Shown one piece after another: positions 1 through 19,636 of a stretch of 64,000 nucleotides of DNA. How positions within the stretch are numbered: the first letter of the stretch is position 1; every line of letters starts with the position of its first letter. A program made the position numbers and the translations under genes. Location of the stretch: NCBI GenBank assembly GCA_023974075.1, contig JAMFTG010000587.1, positions 1-64,000 of the forward strand, written 5' to 3'. A model generated the notes under the pieces. The model saw only the letters and a program-made list of their open reading frames with translations. It was not told the origin of the DNA and did no database searches. This DNA is from Chaenocephalus aceratus. Its lineage: Eukaryota > Chordata > Actinopteri > Perciformes > Channichthyidae.

Positions 1-7746
<7,746 letters not shown>

Positions 7747-8380
7747 GTGTTGAACGGCTCCTCTGTTGAACATGCTCTACATGTGTGTGCGCCAAAATCA
7801 ACAAGTGGAGAAGAAGTACGGAGGGAGACACTGGGAAACAGGAAGTACGATTTATCTCGATCGAGCCCTCTCCTTGGAGCTGTCAAACTCCCGCCATCAG
7901 CAGAATGTCCTTTTAAGTGCCAGAAAATAAGAGAAGGATCCGCCTGAGAACCGTGAAGATGTTTGTGTCTCTACTGTAAAATAGGTCAGGTTTGTTTTAT
8001 TCATTTGTTTACAGGCAGATTTTGTCTGTGATTGAGCACTTATATAAAAATAGGATTTCAAACCCTGCTCACATGAGTTGAAAATGAATGAAAATATGTT
8101 TTCAGGTGTCATTTATTTGGCCTTTTCTGTTTTTTCCATGTGCCATTTTAGTTTTATTTATTCATCAATTCTACTTCCAGGATAATTTCAATACCATACA
8201 TGCATGTGATAGACTTTAAGAAATGTAATACATCGCAACTTCATTTACATTTTCCCGCATTATTTGTTGTATTCTTGCGCCCTGTTTCACGCAGGAAAAA
8301 GGACATGAGGGATTAGTTTGTGAAAGATAGTTTTTGATGAAAGCTGGTTAAGAGCAGTTGAATAAAGGCTTTTGTGTAAT
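7747..8380 (+). other. lcmt1: lcmt1 3' UTR with poly(A) signal AATAAA at 8361-8366
   Basis: Sequence after the lcmt1 stop codon has no coding potential and runs to a canonical AATAAA at 8361-8366 followed by a T/G-rich stretch. This would give a 3' UTR of roughly 630 nt. Assignment rests on position and the hexamer only. Confidence 0.6.
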
Positions 8381-9964
8381 GCTGTTTCCGTCCATTTATT
8401 TATTATTATAAACAATTATTACTGATTATCTGCAGTGGAAGGGACAAACTGACGTCATTATAAAAGCTGTATGAATGTTAAAGTCTTTATAGTCATACTG
8501 TGTGAACTATAAAATAAATTGTATTATAAGGCCATTACTTCATGGAAGAATCCATCTTTATATTCAGCTCGGATTTCAAAACCGCCTCAATTGATATGTC
8601 TATTAACAGATTAAATCACTCATATGGCAAAGGTTTGCTTGCAATCAGACTCCTAAAACTTTATTGATATCTGTGGAAAACGTGAATAACATTAGTCGCT
8701 GCAATATAAATATTCGTTAACAGATAAGAGAAATTACTATGTAGGTCAAATGTATGTGAAACATGTAAGTAAACATTTGTAATATACCACAATATAGCAA
8801 CATTAAAAAGTAAAAATCTGTATAACGGTGTAGAAATTATGCTGAAATGTGATAAACGGTATAGAAATACATATTTTGAAGCAATAGTAAAATTATCATC
8901 TGAATCTGCAGTTTTCTTTTGGTCAAAAGAGCTTTGTAGCATTATTCAGACGAGTTTTAGTTCATCAGTCGAAAATGTATTGCATTTGTCTATCTATGCT
9001 AACGCTGCTAACTCGATGGGTAAAATGTTTGCTAACATGTGAAATGTAATTGTTGGTACTTTACTTGACTTTTTCCTTCTTTATACCTCAACTCCACTGC
9101 TGTTATTTTATGTTACTTTTAAAGTATCAATATAACATATGAGTTGACTCAGAGTTGCCAACTTTGGGTACCTGGCTGGAGTGAGATTTTGATATCATGG
9201 GTTTAATTACACATATGCGCACTAAATGACTGCTATCGTGTCAGTAGCGGGACCTTAGCATATATATATATATACAATATATACAAATACACAATATTGG
9301 ACACAGACTATAAAGGGCACAACGTTTCATTCACTAATGAAAGTCAAACACATGTTTGTTTCCACTGTTTTATTGTGTGCATAGGCCTGTCGCGATAAGC
9401 AATTAATTTACTTATCGTACGATAAATAAAAATGAACTCGATACATTGCCATTTACATGAGGATGTGATTAGCAGTTTGAAAGGATGTACTTGAATTATT
9501 ATTATATATTATCATTATGTCAGTGGTCTAAAATTGTCATACAACGGTGCCGACAATATTATCGTTTATCGCAATAATTTCCGGGAAATGTATCCAACAA
9601 AATTAATTATCGTGAGAGGCCTATACATGAAACACACAAACAAATCTACAGACTTACTCCTAACTGCCAAATATATTAATTAACACACTCTCACTCTCAT
9701 ATACTCGTTGACTCTATTTTGGCCTAGTAGAACAATAAGCAGCATTTCTACTGGATCTTAGATCTGCGCATGCGCAATACGGGTCGGGGATTGACCAACT
9801 GGCTCCCACTGCTCCCCAGGCGTGTGACACGCCAGATGCGTGAGAGTTGGCAACCCTGGTTAACTGATCAATTAGGATGTTTAGCTTCTTTATTTAGCTA
9901 ACCAGCAGTAATTAACATGAGCATTTAGTTTTCTGACAGAAACTTGTTTTGGTTGACTCCCACC
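8381..9964. other. Intergenic, AT-rich, with one short MITE (9381-9625)
   Basis: No gene is seen. At 9381-9625 a short element starts ataggcctgtcgcgataa and ends ttatcgtgagaggcctat, i.e. inverted termini (aggcctgtcgcgata against the complement of tatcgtgagaggcct). The interior has TTATCG-rich motifs typical of a teleost MITE. The remainder is unassigned AT-rich DNA with a small (TA)n run at about 9260. Confidence 0.6.
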
Positions 9965-11495
9965 CAGTGGCGTAACAAGGTTGTGATTGGCCCCGGTGCA
10001 AATTTTTTTTTGGGCCCCCCCAACTCAGCGTTGTCTCTCGCTCTCTCTCTACTTTCAAAATCTATTTAAAACTCATAACAAACAAAATTCCCAAAGTTGT
10101 CTTGAAATTAAATAAACGAAACGAAAAATATAGCCTACTTATGCAAACAACATACAGTAAAACGGAGCATTATTTATTTCTACTTGAATGTCGCACTGCA
10201 CCTGCTTTGCCATTATGTAGATTATCTCATTTTGAACAGCTGGACTCAAGTATTTCACAGAACCTTGTGGTCGCTCAACAAGTTCTTTCAGAACCGGATC
10301 GTAACATGCTAAAAGTTCTATCATACTGAGAAAGTTTCCACTGTTGGGCTGTCCAAGAATCTCCCTATGTCCTCTAAAAGCCAAGTTACAAGTGGCCAGA
10401 GTGATTGTAATGTTGACAATACGCTCAAGTACCTGTCTCCAGTAATTAGCAGCATTCCTCTCCATGTTTGCATCGATTCTCCCGTTTTTCTTCCACTGTT
10501 CATATATGACACACGCTCCGACATGGACCTGAGATTGTGCATGTGAGTCAATCCTCGCAGACAACGCATGTCCACGCATCACTGTAGAACGGTGCACCTC
10601 GGTCTGCGAACAGCCAGCACGGCTCACAATAGGCACAGTCCAGGGTGGGGGAGTAACACAGCCATGTCTGTGGCAGTTTGATACCTGCTCTGGTAGTGGT
10701 GGTGTAATACATCTCGGAGAAACACCTGTTTCCTTGATGTGTGTCTCTGGGGAATGGGCCGATAGGCCTACATGGACCGGTTGCTATAATATAGCCTTTG
10801 ATCTTGGCGTCGGGGGTCTCAATAGCGCCATAGAGTCCCCTATCGGTTGGGGGCGGGGCCCTTGCGGGAACTGTAGGACCACCGCCGGGCACAGCCAAAT
10901 CCATCCTCTCCTCCTGGCTCATGGATGGAGAAGAAGGTCGCACAGCCACGGATACAGCTTCACTTGTGGAGCTAGATGATGGTGAGGCAGGTGAGCTATC
11001 GTTAGCCTCCGGCTGTCGCTGCACGTCAACATTACCAACGTTAGCGTTCGATTTCAAGGACGATGTATGACAAAAAAAACTGTCTAATTTTGTCTGTTTA
11101 GCCTTTACATCTCCTTGTTCTCTCTTGTCCTTTCTCTTTTGAGCGCCGCTCTTGTGTTTTGGTTTGCTGTACATTATAAATGCAAGCTATTCAATTTGTT
11201 ATAATTCTGCCGATCTTGCTGCTGCTATAGCTGTGTAGTACATATAACTTTTGATGTTGATTAAACGGTTCGCTCGTCACGCAAGGTATCACGTGACATG
11301 AAAGGGAGCAAGGTCATTGGACAGACAAATTAAAAATTAATTTAGGTTGCTAGGTTACTTTGAAGAATGCGTGAACCAGTCAATGCCATTGGGGCCCCAA
11401 AATAAAATGTATGAAAAAAAAAATGGGATGGGACCCTGGGCAGCTGTGGGCCCCGGTGCAATGCACCGGCTGCACCGTCGATAGTTACGCCACTG
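9965..11495 (-). mobile_element. hAT-type element with 8-bp target duplication
   Basis: Inverted ends CAGTGGCGTAAC... (left) and the complement of CAGTGGCGTAACTATC (right) are flanked by a perfect 8-bp duplication CTCCCACC (9957-9964 and 11496-11503). Both subterminal regions contain a GGCCCCGGTGCA block. The minus strand encodes the N-terminal half of a TTF-finger hAT transposase. Confidence 0.92.
10139..11174 (-). pseudogene. hAT transposase, TTF-type zinc finger (ZMYM1-like), truncated and frameshifted
   Basis: The first part (11174-10548, minus) has a basic N-terminus (SKPKHKSGAQKRKDKREQG), a Ser/Pro-rich linker, and then a TTF-type zinc-finger region (LPQTWLCYSP, CAYCEPCWLF). A frame change near 10550-10640 leads to a second part (10636-10139) with the segment that follows TTF fingers in DUF4371 proteins (IYEQWKKNGRID, WRQVLERIVNITITLA, REILGQPNSGNFLSMIELLA). 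The catalytic core and C-terminal dimerisation domain are absent. In intact members this protein moves the element; here it is dead. Confidence 0.8.
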
Positions 11496-11503
11496 CTCCC
11501 ACC

Positions 11504-14311
11504 GCTAGCTGTTTTCCCTAAAAACTGAAAGCATTTGATTTTTCCTGACACATTGTTCTGTTAACGTTGTTAAGAGTGGTGGGGGCGGGGAGGGAGCGGA
11601 TCGACAGCTTGAGCAGCTGTCAACTCAACATTGTAAATAACCAACCAAAAACGATCGCCGGTTCATCTTGTTTTTGGCGTGAGAATAGTTTGGGCAGCGT
11701 GAGAGCGTGAGATTGAGAGTGAAAGCGTGTGTCACACGCAGGGGCGTCGCCTGGACCTGGAAACATTCGGGGCTTAGTCCACAGTGGCGGCGCTACAGTC
11801 GAATTTTCTACTGCAAGGCTCCCCACACGCACATACACAATTGCGCCATTTGGTGTCACAAACGTGTGTCTGCATTAGCTTTGTTACGGCAATGGATTGT
11901 GGGAGATTCTCATAGCACGTGAGGATCTCTTGAGGGTAAGGTGCATGTATTATCTCGGTGGACAAAATGTATGTTTTTATTTTACAAGGACAATAACGTG
12001 TCTGTTTAGTTCAATGTTAATTGTTTAATGCTCACAGTCACAGCTAAATGGTTTTTGTGTGAAAAACATGTTCTGAGTGATCTGTTGCCGAGGGGACACT
12101 ACACCGGAGTTACATAAGCAGAGATAAAGTGCTATTTTGGGGGGAACTCACCTCCTCTGGGGTCCCCCAGGAAGATTTTTTTTAAATATTGAAGCTAAAA
12201 GCATCAATCTTTTGCACTTTGAGAGCAACATTAAGAGATATGGATACATCTCTCAACACCCATATGTCAACAAAAGTAAAAATCAAAGAATCAGAAACGG
12301 GTTTATTATTTAAAAACACTTCATTTTCCAATCAAATCATAAACTATGTCAAATTATTAGAAGTTGTTAGTAATCAGATTAAACAGAAAAAGGGATGGAA
12401 GGAGGAAATAATAATCCCTCATCCCTTGCTGCTTCCCTCATCCCTTGCTGCTTCCCTCATCCCTTGCTGTTTGCGGTTGAAATGATCTCTTTTGCTGGCC
12501 AAACATGCTGGATGGAAAGCAGTGATGTCTCACTTGCCTTGGCCCTGTATCTGCAGTCCCTAAATCAGTCATGTTACCCATTGACTCTTGTCTGTTCTGG
12601 TGTTCCTGTTCATTGTTGTCTCCATTGTCGTTCTTGTCTGTTGTATCTCCTTCTTGTGTGTCCCTTTCTCCTGTTCCCCTTTCTTCATCCTCTACTCTGT
12701 TTGGCTCATCTGTGAGGACTGTGTAGGTAAACACAAACAAGTATGTAAGTCAATCAGTTTCCAGCTCTGTCAAATAAATGAATTTCAATATACACACATT
12801 TGTCTTCATTAAAATGAGTGTCACCACACTGTCACAAAATGTAATACTAACCAATTGAAAATAGTTAAATTTACATTGGAAACCTCTTGTAGATATCACT
12901 ATTAAGAGTAGTTATCTGCCAATAGGACAGAATCATTCCTATACAAATGCAGTTTGAGTAATTCACTTAATATATTCACTTAATACTCTAATATAGTCAT
13001 TTTCACTTAATACTCTAATATAGTAATCTTTCTGCATTCAACACTAAGGAAAGCTGTACAATTTGACATGATAATGAGGAAAAAAGGCCTCCGACAATGC
13101 AGATCATTTTTTGATCATATCAATTCTAAGATGGGGGTCAAGGCTTAATATTTGGGAGCATAGTGTCCCTTGAGCCCTTTCAGGAGCCCCACTGGATTAG
13201 CTTTGATCTGAAATATTTGTATAAAAAAACTTGTTAGCTGGCTGTCCATCTCATAATGTATTGTTCAAATAGAAACTAGCTGTCAATAGGAAATATCAAT
13301 CAGAAGAATTATAATTTCATGCAAAAATCTGTACATTTAAATTCAGGTGTTGTTATGGCAACGTCAGTGGCCAAACAGCCACATTTACTGCTGAAAATAT
13401 GTTCAAACATGCTGTGACACGCAGTGGCAACTATGCCACCATTTCAGCTGACTTTTCCTCAGAAATACCGTCACATAACATCCATATATTTCAGTGCTAG
13501 GTTGATGCTTAGCTAAACTAACTATGAAACACTTTAACTGGCAGGACTCAGGATCAACTGTTTACTGTAAGGTAGCTTCTAGCTTCATGTCGAACACTGA
13601 CAGTAAGTCAACATTTCCCAGAGAGCTTTCGTTGAAATCACCCGGTAACGCTAAAAAACACAACATTTAGATTGTATGACAAAGTGTTTATTTAATATAT
13701 CTGGCTAGCTATAGCTACTTGCTAACGGTTTAGCTTACCCGCGCGATTCAAACTAACGTCAACGTAGCTATAATTTATGCTTTGCTTACATGTTGACATA
13801 ACTTGTAAGTTTACTGACATTTACATACCTTGTTCACCTGGCTCAGGTGGTGGCTCTGGGGTTGTTGTGTGAGCCACCACTTGAGAATTGCCGTCTGTTT
13901 TATTAAAAAAATGTCTAATGTCCATCTTCTTCAGAAACTCAGCATCCGCGGCTGACAGTTTAAAGTTTAAACACTGTCACAGAGGGTACGTACCTGTCAG
14001 CCAATAAAACACGTTTATTTCCATGCAAATCTCTGATTGGTCTGGTGGCTCTGTTGCATTCACTGAACACGGGAAATTACAATTCTGCCGTCCTCTAGGT
14101 AAAGTACGGTTAATGTATTATATTATTGAGGGAGAATTTGTCCGGGGCTAAAGAAAAAACATCCGGGGCTGCATGAGAGTAACTCCAGTAGCCTGTTGTG
14201 CTAATTTGGCTAGCCGGTCGGATATGTTTGCTAATAGGCTATACGCTATAGCCTATTAGTACTTCACTTGATAATTTCCCTTTTATGCTAAAACTCCATC
14301 AACTTTACTAC
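11504..14311 (-). mobile_element. Degenerate hAT relic with intron-containing transposase remains
   Basis: A CAGGGGCGTCGCC-type terminus at about 11739 and a matching 'ccggggcta' zone at 14140-14165 suggest one old element. On the minus strand an exon at 13925-13829 starts MDIRHFFNKTDGNSQ and ends at a GTATGT donor. The next exon begins at 12718 after a TACACAG acceptor and continues in phase (LTDEPNRVEDEERG ... DLGTADTG ... MFGQQKRSFQPQ). That start and the 'FG.(K/Q)RSF' motif are typical of TTF-finger hAT transposases. The reading ends in three copies of a 21-bp repeat (about 12415-12470). The rest is non-coding as far as I can see. Confidence 0.55.
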
Positions 14312-15603
14312 ATTTATTTGATATTACATTGCATTTAGCTGACGCTTTTATCCAAAGCGATTTACAATAAGTGCATTCGACCAAGAAGATACAAACTTGA
14401 AGAAAACAGAATCATATAAGTACATCAGGTTTCATAGAGCCAAAACATTTCAAGTGCTACTCAACTGGCTTCAGATAAGCCAGTCCTTTATTAGTATATA
14501 AGTGCTTTGTTAGTAATTCTATCGCTCGAAGTGGAGTCGAAAGAGATGAGTTTTCAGTCTGCGCCGGAAGATGTGTAAGCTTTCTGCTGTCCTGATTTCA
14601 ATGGGGAGCTCATTCCACCATTTTGGAGCTAGGATAGTAATCCGACGTGTTTTTGCTGATGGGAACTTGGGTCCCCCTCGCAGTGCAGGTGCAGCGAGTC
14701 GTTTGGCCGATGCGGAGTGCACGTGCTGGGGTGTACAGTTTAACCATGTCCTGGATGTAGGAAGGGCCAGATCCATTCACAGCATGGTACGTAAGTACCA
14801 GTGTCTTGAAGTGGATTCTAGCAGTTACTGGAAGCCAGTGAAGGGAGCGGAGGAGCGGCGTGGTGTGGGAACATTTTGGAAGGTTGAAGACCAGACGAGC
14901 CGCTGCATTCTGGATGAGCTGCAGAGGTTGGATGTCACATGCAGATAGACCAGCCAGGAGGGAATTGCAGTAGTCTAGGCGTGAGATGACGAGAGCCTGG
15001 ACCAGAACCTGCCTTGCTTTCTGGGTCAGCTGGGGACGCATCCTCCTGATGTTGTAAAGAGTGTATCTGCAGCAGCGGGTTGTAGCAGCGATGTTTGCAG
15101 TGAAGGACAGTTTGTTATCTAGGGTCACACCCAGATTCCTTGCAGTCTGAGTCGGGGAAACAATAGAGGTGCCGATGTTGATTGTTAGGTCAAGAGTAGG
15201 ACAATCTTTTCCCGGAAGGAAAAGCAGTTCAGTCTTGTCAAGGTTGAGCTTGAGGTGGTGAGCAGACATCCACTGAGAGATGTTCGCTAGACAAGCAGAG
15301 ATGCGTGCGACGACCTGGGTCTCTGAGCGGGGAAAGGAAATAATTAATTGGGTGTCGTCAGCGTAGCAGTGGTATGAAAAACCATGCGGGCTAATGACTG
15401 ATCCGAGCGAGTTTGTGTACAGGGAGAAGAGGAGGGGACCAAGAACAGAGCCCTGAGGGACCCCTGTAGTTAATTGACAAGGGTCGGACTCAGACCCTCT
15501 CCAAGTTACCCTGTAGGTGCGGTCTTTGAGGTATGAGGTGAGGAGGAAAAGTGCAGAGCCTGAAACTCCAAGTTCTTGGAGAGTGTGAAGGAAGGAGGAT
15601 CTG
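14312..15603 (-). pseudogene. L2-like LINE, reverse transcriptase 3' half
   Basis: Minus-strand frame 15632-14610 encodes RT palm and thumb: TGVPQGSVLGPLLF (motif B), CYADDTQLI (catalytic YADD), LKLNLDKTELLF, ARNLGVTLDN, RLDYCNSLL, LQLIQNAAARL, LHWLPV. The terminal segment continues in another frame (14776-14519: KWWNELPIEIR ... FRRRLKTHLF) after a frameshift. Downstream at 14320-14370 lies a 3' tail (complement of agcgtcagctaaatg) typical of teleost L2-type LINEs. The 5' continuation is displaced to 17026-17140 by the insertion at 15604-17025. Confidence 0.88.
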
Positions 15604-17025
15604 TATAGGCTCAGAACAGTCTCATAATACACACATGCGCACAGAAGGATTCACACTTGTATTTCATGATCCGCAAAAGGATTCACACTTGTATTTCCGG
15701 ATCCACACTTGTGTTTTTCAATGCACACACAGATGTATTCCGTTTCATATAGGCTACATGTAAATAAAATCCAAATACAGAAAAAAGTTTTACATATGTA
15801 TTTTTGATCCTCACATATTTGTTTTCCGTTTAAATCCTCTACACCTGCAAACACAAACAGCTTTCTGTGCACGGATCGCTGTGCATTCGTGTGTGGGTTT
15901 TTTGAGACTCTCCTGACGGTCAGCCGATTCGTACTTGTAATTATTTCTATCTATAGTCAATCAGATGTCTCCTCAATTCTAAGCCAATCACATGAGCACG
16001 CCCCCACGAGGGTAGATTTCTTGCGTTCATGACGTAACGCTTCATGTACGCATTTTGCGCAGTCCGGAGCTGACAGGTCCATGGAGCCTAATCTCAGGAC
16101 ACCCTCCACTCTCAGTACAGCGCCACTTTCCGAACAGGAAATGCACGCAAATACGAGCCTTTATATTATTAAGGTACAGCGCCACTTTCCAAACCATTGA
16201 TGAATGCTTGTGTACACAAAAACGGCAGGCAAAACCGTTTTAAATGTGTGTTTCCTGTATGGCGAATACAGCTGCTTTATTTATGTCTGTATGAAGTTGT
16301 TGTGAGTGTGGAGGGAGCAGCTACAGGTTAGCTTAGCCTATTCGATCAGTGCACTATGAAGCCAGTGCTAGACAGTGACCTGTTAACGGGAGGGGGAGCC
16401 CCGCCGGTCATTATCGGCCGATATTCACTCTTAATAGTTTGATCGGTGCTCTCTATAAAGGCCGATCAGGAGAGCTGGATCTGATCGATATAGACATAAA
16501 CGCGAGTGAAGTATAACCGGACGCGAGAGAGAGATCAGATCAGCTGCTGAGTCTGACGGAGACACGCTGCTCTGCATGATCACCTGATGCTCCGCCCTCT
16601 GTTTAGCGAGCTGACCGGACTGCGCAAAATGCGTATATTATGAAGTCATCTTACCCTCGTGGGGGCGCGCTCATGTGATTGGCTTAGAATGAAGGAGACA
16701 TCTGATTGGCTATAGATAGAAAAAATTACAAGTACGAATCGGCTGACCGTCAGGGGAGTCTCAAAAAACCCACACACGAATGCAAAGCGATCCGTGCACA
16801 GAAAGCTGTTTGTGTTTGCAGGTTCAGGGGATTTAAACGGGAAACTAATAAGTGAGGATCAAAAATACATATGTACAACTTTTTTCTGTATTTGGATTTT
16901 ATTTACATGTATATGAAACGGAATACATTTGTGTGTGCATTGAAAAACACAAGTATGGATCCGGAAATACAAGTTTGAATCCTTCTGTGTGCATGTGTGT
17001 ATTATGAGACTGTTCTGAGCCCATA
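15604..17025. mobile_element. 1.42-kb long-inverted-repeat element inserted in the LINE
   Basis: The outer ends are TATAGGCTCAGAACAGTCTC (left) and, inverted at the right, TATGGGCTCAGAACAGTCTC. The inverted similarity continues inward for about 450 bp per arm (for example acacaaacagctttctgtgc at left against gcacagaaagctgtttgtgt at right). GATCTG occurs just outside both ends (15598-15603 and 17026-17031), a 6-bp target duplication that splits the LINE RT frame between motif A and the next block. No coding region is seen. I cannot name the superfamily; foldback-like. Confidence 0.85.
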
Positions 17026-17140
17026 GATCTGATGGTTCACCGTGTCGAATGCAGCAGACAGGTCCAAAAGGATGATGACAGAGGAGAGGGAGGCTGCTTT
17101 TGCAGTGTGCAGTTCCTCAGAGACAGCAAGGAGATTATCG
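17026..17140 (-). pseudogene. L2-like LINE, displaced RT motif A segment
   Basis: The minus strand reads LSSVIILLDLSAAFDTVNHQ, the RT motif A (catalytic Asp in LDLSAAFDT), which belongs directly upstream of the RT fragment at 15603. It is truncated on its other side at about 17140, where an unrelated repeat (attatcgataccgattatcg) begins. Confidence 0.85.
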
Positions 17141-17558
17141 ATACCGATTATCGGTATCGGCCTTTTTTTATCAAATTGCCGATAAAACTTTGGCTCTGAT
17201 GCGGCCGTTTCTCTGGCTGCAGTCACCACTCTGTGTACACGAGCAATGTCCCGCCCACAGCATTATCTGATAGGCTATTACTGAAGATTTTCAGGGCGGG
17301 AGCCAGCCAGAGAGGCGGGACCTACTCAGATTACAGGCAGGTGCGAAAGAACACAGACACAGACTAAAGCAAGCAGCAGTGCTGAGCGGCAGAGCCATAC
17401 ATGTGTTAAACCGAAGTTCAATAAACATCCCTATCCTCTATGCTGAAGTTGCAAAAACACCACGATCTTATGATCCAATTCTATCAGTTTCCCAGTTACA
17501 CAGGGACGCGGAAGTCAGTCAGAGTTGGGGGTGCATGCAGCGTCTCGCAGCGGAGTAA
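17141..17558. other. Repeat-derived intergenic DNA
   Basis: This stretch starts with a palindromic 'attatcgataccgattatcggtatcgg' zone typical of a teleost repeat end. No gene or second terminus could be identified. Confidence 0.4.
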
Positions 17559-18133
17559 CGGCCCCTACACACGGCGGCGTGCGTTGCCGCTTCAACGCTT
17601 CTGCCCATTCACTTTGAATGGGGTGACGTCACGATTCGCCGAACTGCATTGTGGGAGCAAAGCGTAGCTTCTCTCACGGTGCTCGCTGCAAAAGTAGAGC
17701 AATGTTCTACTTTTGCCGCCTCGACGGAGGCGTCAGCCAATCAAATCCCTCGTATGAAAATCTGACAGTACAAGCACTAGCCAATCAAACCGCATGTATG
17801 TTGGGAGAGCCAGGTACTCTATGACCAGTCCCTCTTTACATACAGGGATACAAACCGGAGGAGCCAGGTATGGGGGGAGGTGGCAGAGACAGTGGGTGAA
17901 ACTGGTAGGTTTTCGCTTGTTTGGGGAGTTTATATCCAGTGTACTTCGTTTGAATGGACAGCTAGCAAGCATAGACAGTATATTTAGCCAGCATGGATGT
18001 AGCATGAATGCTTTGCATGTCTGGGCGGGACATTCATGTGATTGGTTGTTGGTCGCGTTGCTCGCGTTGACTCCCCAAGCTCAAGACACGCCCACCGCCA
18101 AGCGGCAACGCACGCCGCCGTGTGTAGGGGCCA
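17559..18133. mobile_element. PIF/Harbinger-type MITE, first of a pair
   Basis: The inverted termini are nearly perfect over about 30 bp: CGGCCCCTACACACGGCGGC at left against the complement TGGCCCCTACACACGGCGGC at right. TAA lies at both borders (17556-17558 and 18134-18136), the target duplication of PIF/Harbinger elements. No coding capacity. Confidence 0.85.
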
Positions 18134-18136
18134 TAA

Positions 18137-18481
18137 CGGCCGTCCACACTACAGCTTCGACAGCTTCAAAAACGGTTTCCAACGCGTCTGCCCATTCACT
18201 TTGAATGGGGTGACGTCACTTTTCGCCGAACTGCATTGTGGGAAGCAGAGCGGAGCTTTCCTGGCGTTTCAGGCTGCAAAAGTTGAGCAATGTTCAACTT
18301 TTGAAGCTTCTGAAGCTTTCGGTGGAAGCGTCAGCCAATCAAATCATATGCCAGTACAAGCTCTAGCCAATCAAACCGCTGCTTGTGTGTCAGGGGCGGG
18401 AGATTCATGTGAGTGGTTGTTGGTCGAGCTTCAGACACGCCCAGCTCCAAGCTCTTTTGAAGCCGTAGTGTGGACGGGCCG
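18137..18481. mobile_element. PIF/Harbinger-type MITE, second of a pair
   Basis: Termini CGGCCGTCCACACTACAGC and the complement CGGCCCGTCCACACTACGGC, bounded by TAA at 18134-18136 (shared with the preceding MITE) and 18482-18484. Its interior is related to the first MITE (both carry gcccattcactttgaatggg and gaactgcattgtggga), so the two belong to sister subfamilies. Confidence 0.85.
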
Positions 18482-18484
18482 TAA

Positions 18485-19232
18485 CTGTGGTACGGAGGGG
18501 GGGGAGGGGCTGCGAGTGGAGCCTCGCAGTTTTTCAGGTTGATATGTGAAGCTCATTAGCTAGCCAACATGTATCTAGCAAATGTTTAGCAAAATATTAG
18601 AAGTGAGGCTACTCGACTAACGTTAGGTCTACTCAGCGCCATATAGATAGAAGAGTTACGACAACGGAAGTCCAAAAACGGTTATCGTCACGTGGTTCAT
18701 GTAGACGAGGATCGTTCCCTGGAAGTTCATGGCGGGCAATGTGAATGCATTGATAACAGGAGATAGAACTACGATTTTTGGTAATTATTAGTGAATAAAG
18801 GTTTTGATTTGCAATATTTATACAACAAATCGATATGTGTATGTATTTACATCAATATGTTTTAAAAAATAAAATAGAATTTGCTAATATTAAGTGATAA
18901 TATTAGGATTAGTGTGAACAACTAGTTTACATGTTACTAACAGTGCCTTGGTTAAAGAGCCTGTTGCTGTTTATTTATAGCTTTGAATTCTTTCAAACCA
19001 ATATTATCTTCTTAAACTTGTATGGTAGTCAGGAGCATCACTTTCTAATGTTTATTGATATATTTAGAGGGAGGGGATCTAAAGTAATGCTTTAAAATTC
19101 AGATTAGATTCATTCCTACCATTTTCTTAAATTCATGGTATGTAATCCCATGGTAATTCAGGACACAAGTTATCTAAATGACTAATGTCATCTTTATGGC
19201 TTTCAGAAAGGACAGGTGACTATCAAAGGACT
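18485..19232. other. Intergenic, no gene seen
   Basis: AT-rich unassigned sequence between the MITE pair and the microsatellite; no open frame of note and no recognisable element ends. Confidence 0.4.
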
Positions 19233-19352
<120 letters not shown>

Positions 19353-19487
19353 TTAAATGTGTTGTTTTAGGAACATCCATTGCAAATACATGGGATTCAA
19401 TAAACATTGAATAGCATATCATGCAGTTTGTCGGTGCCTTTTCCTCCGTGTTGTCCTGGTTTGCTGTGCTGCCTCCTGGTCGCCACC

Positions 19488-19636
19488 ATGGTTTGCTGTG
19501 CTGCCTGGGGATGCTCAAATCGCTCCGAGAAAGGAGTACGAATGTACGGCTTCCCCACTGACACAGAGCGGAGGAAAAAATGGTTGGCTCAAGTCAGCAG
19601 GAGCAATTTCACGACCAACAGCAACAAAATATGTGA
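19488..19636 (+). pseudogene. Orphan THAP-domain segment
   Basis: The frame from ATG 19488 reads MVCCAAWGCSNRSEKGVR, then MYGFPTDTERRKKWLAQV and ending NKICD. This matches a C2CH THAP zinc finger: a C-x4-C-type first pair at the N-terminus, the FP and W positions, and the third Cys. The expected following 'HF' histidine is not reached; the frame runs into unrelated sequence. THAP fingers bind DNA in transposases of P and Kolobok type and in host factors. No continuing gene is seen, so I call it a remnant exon. Confidence 0.65.

Noticed and set aside
17794..18542. Plus-strand ORFs of 136 and 166 codons
   Set aside because: They span the two Harbinger MITEs, which are non-coding and palindromic at the ends.
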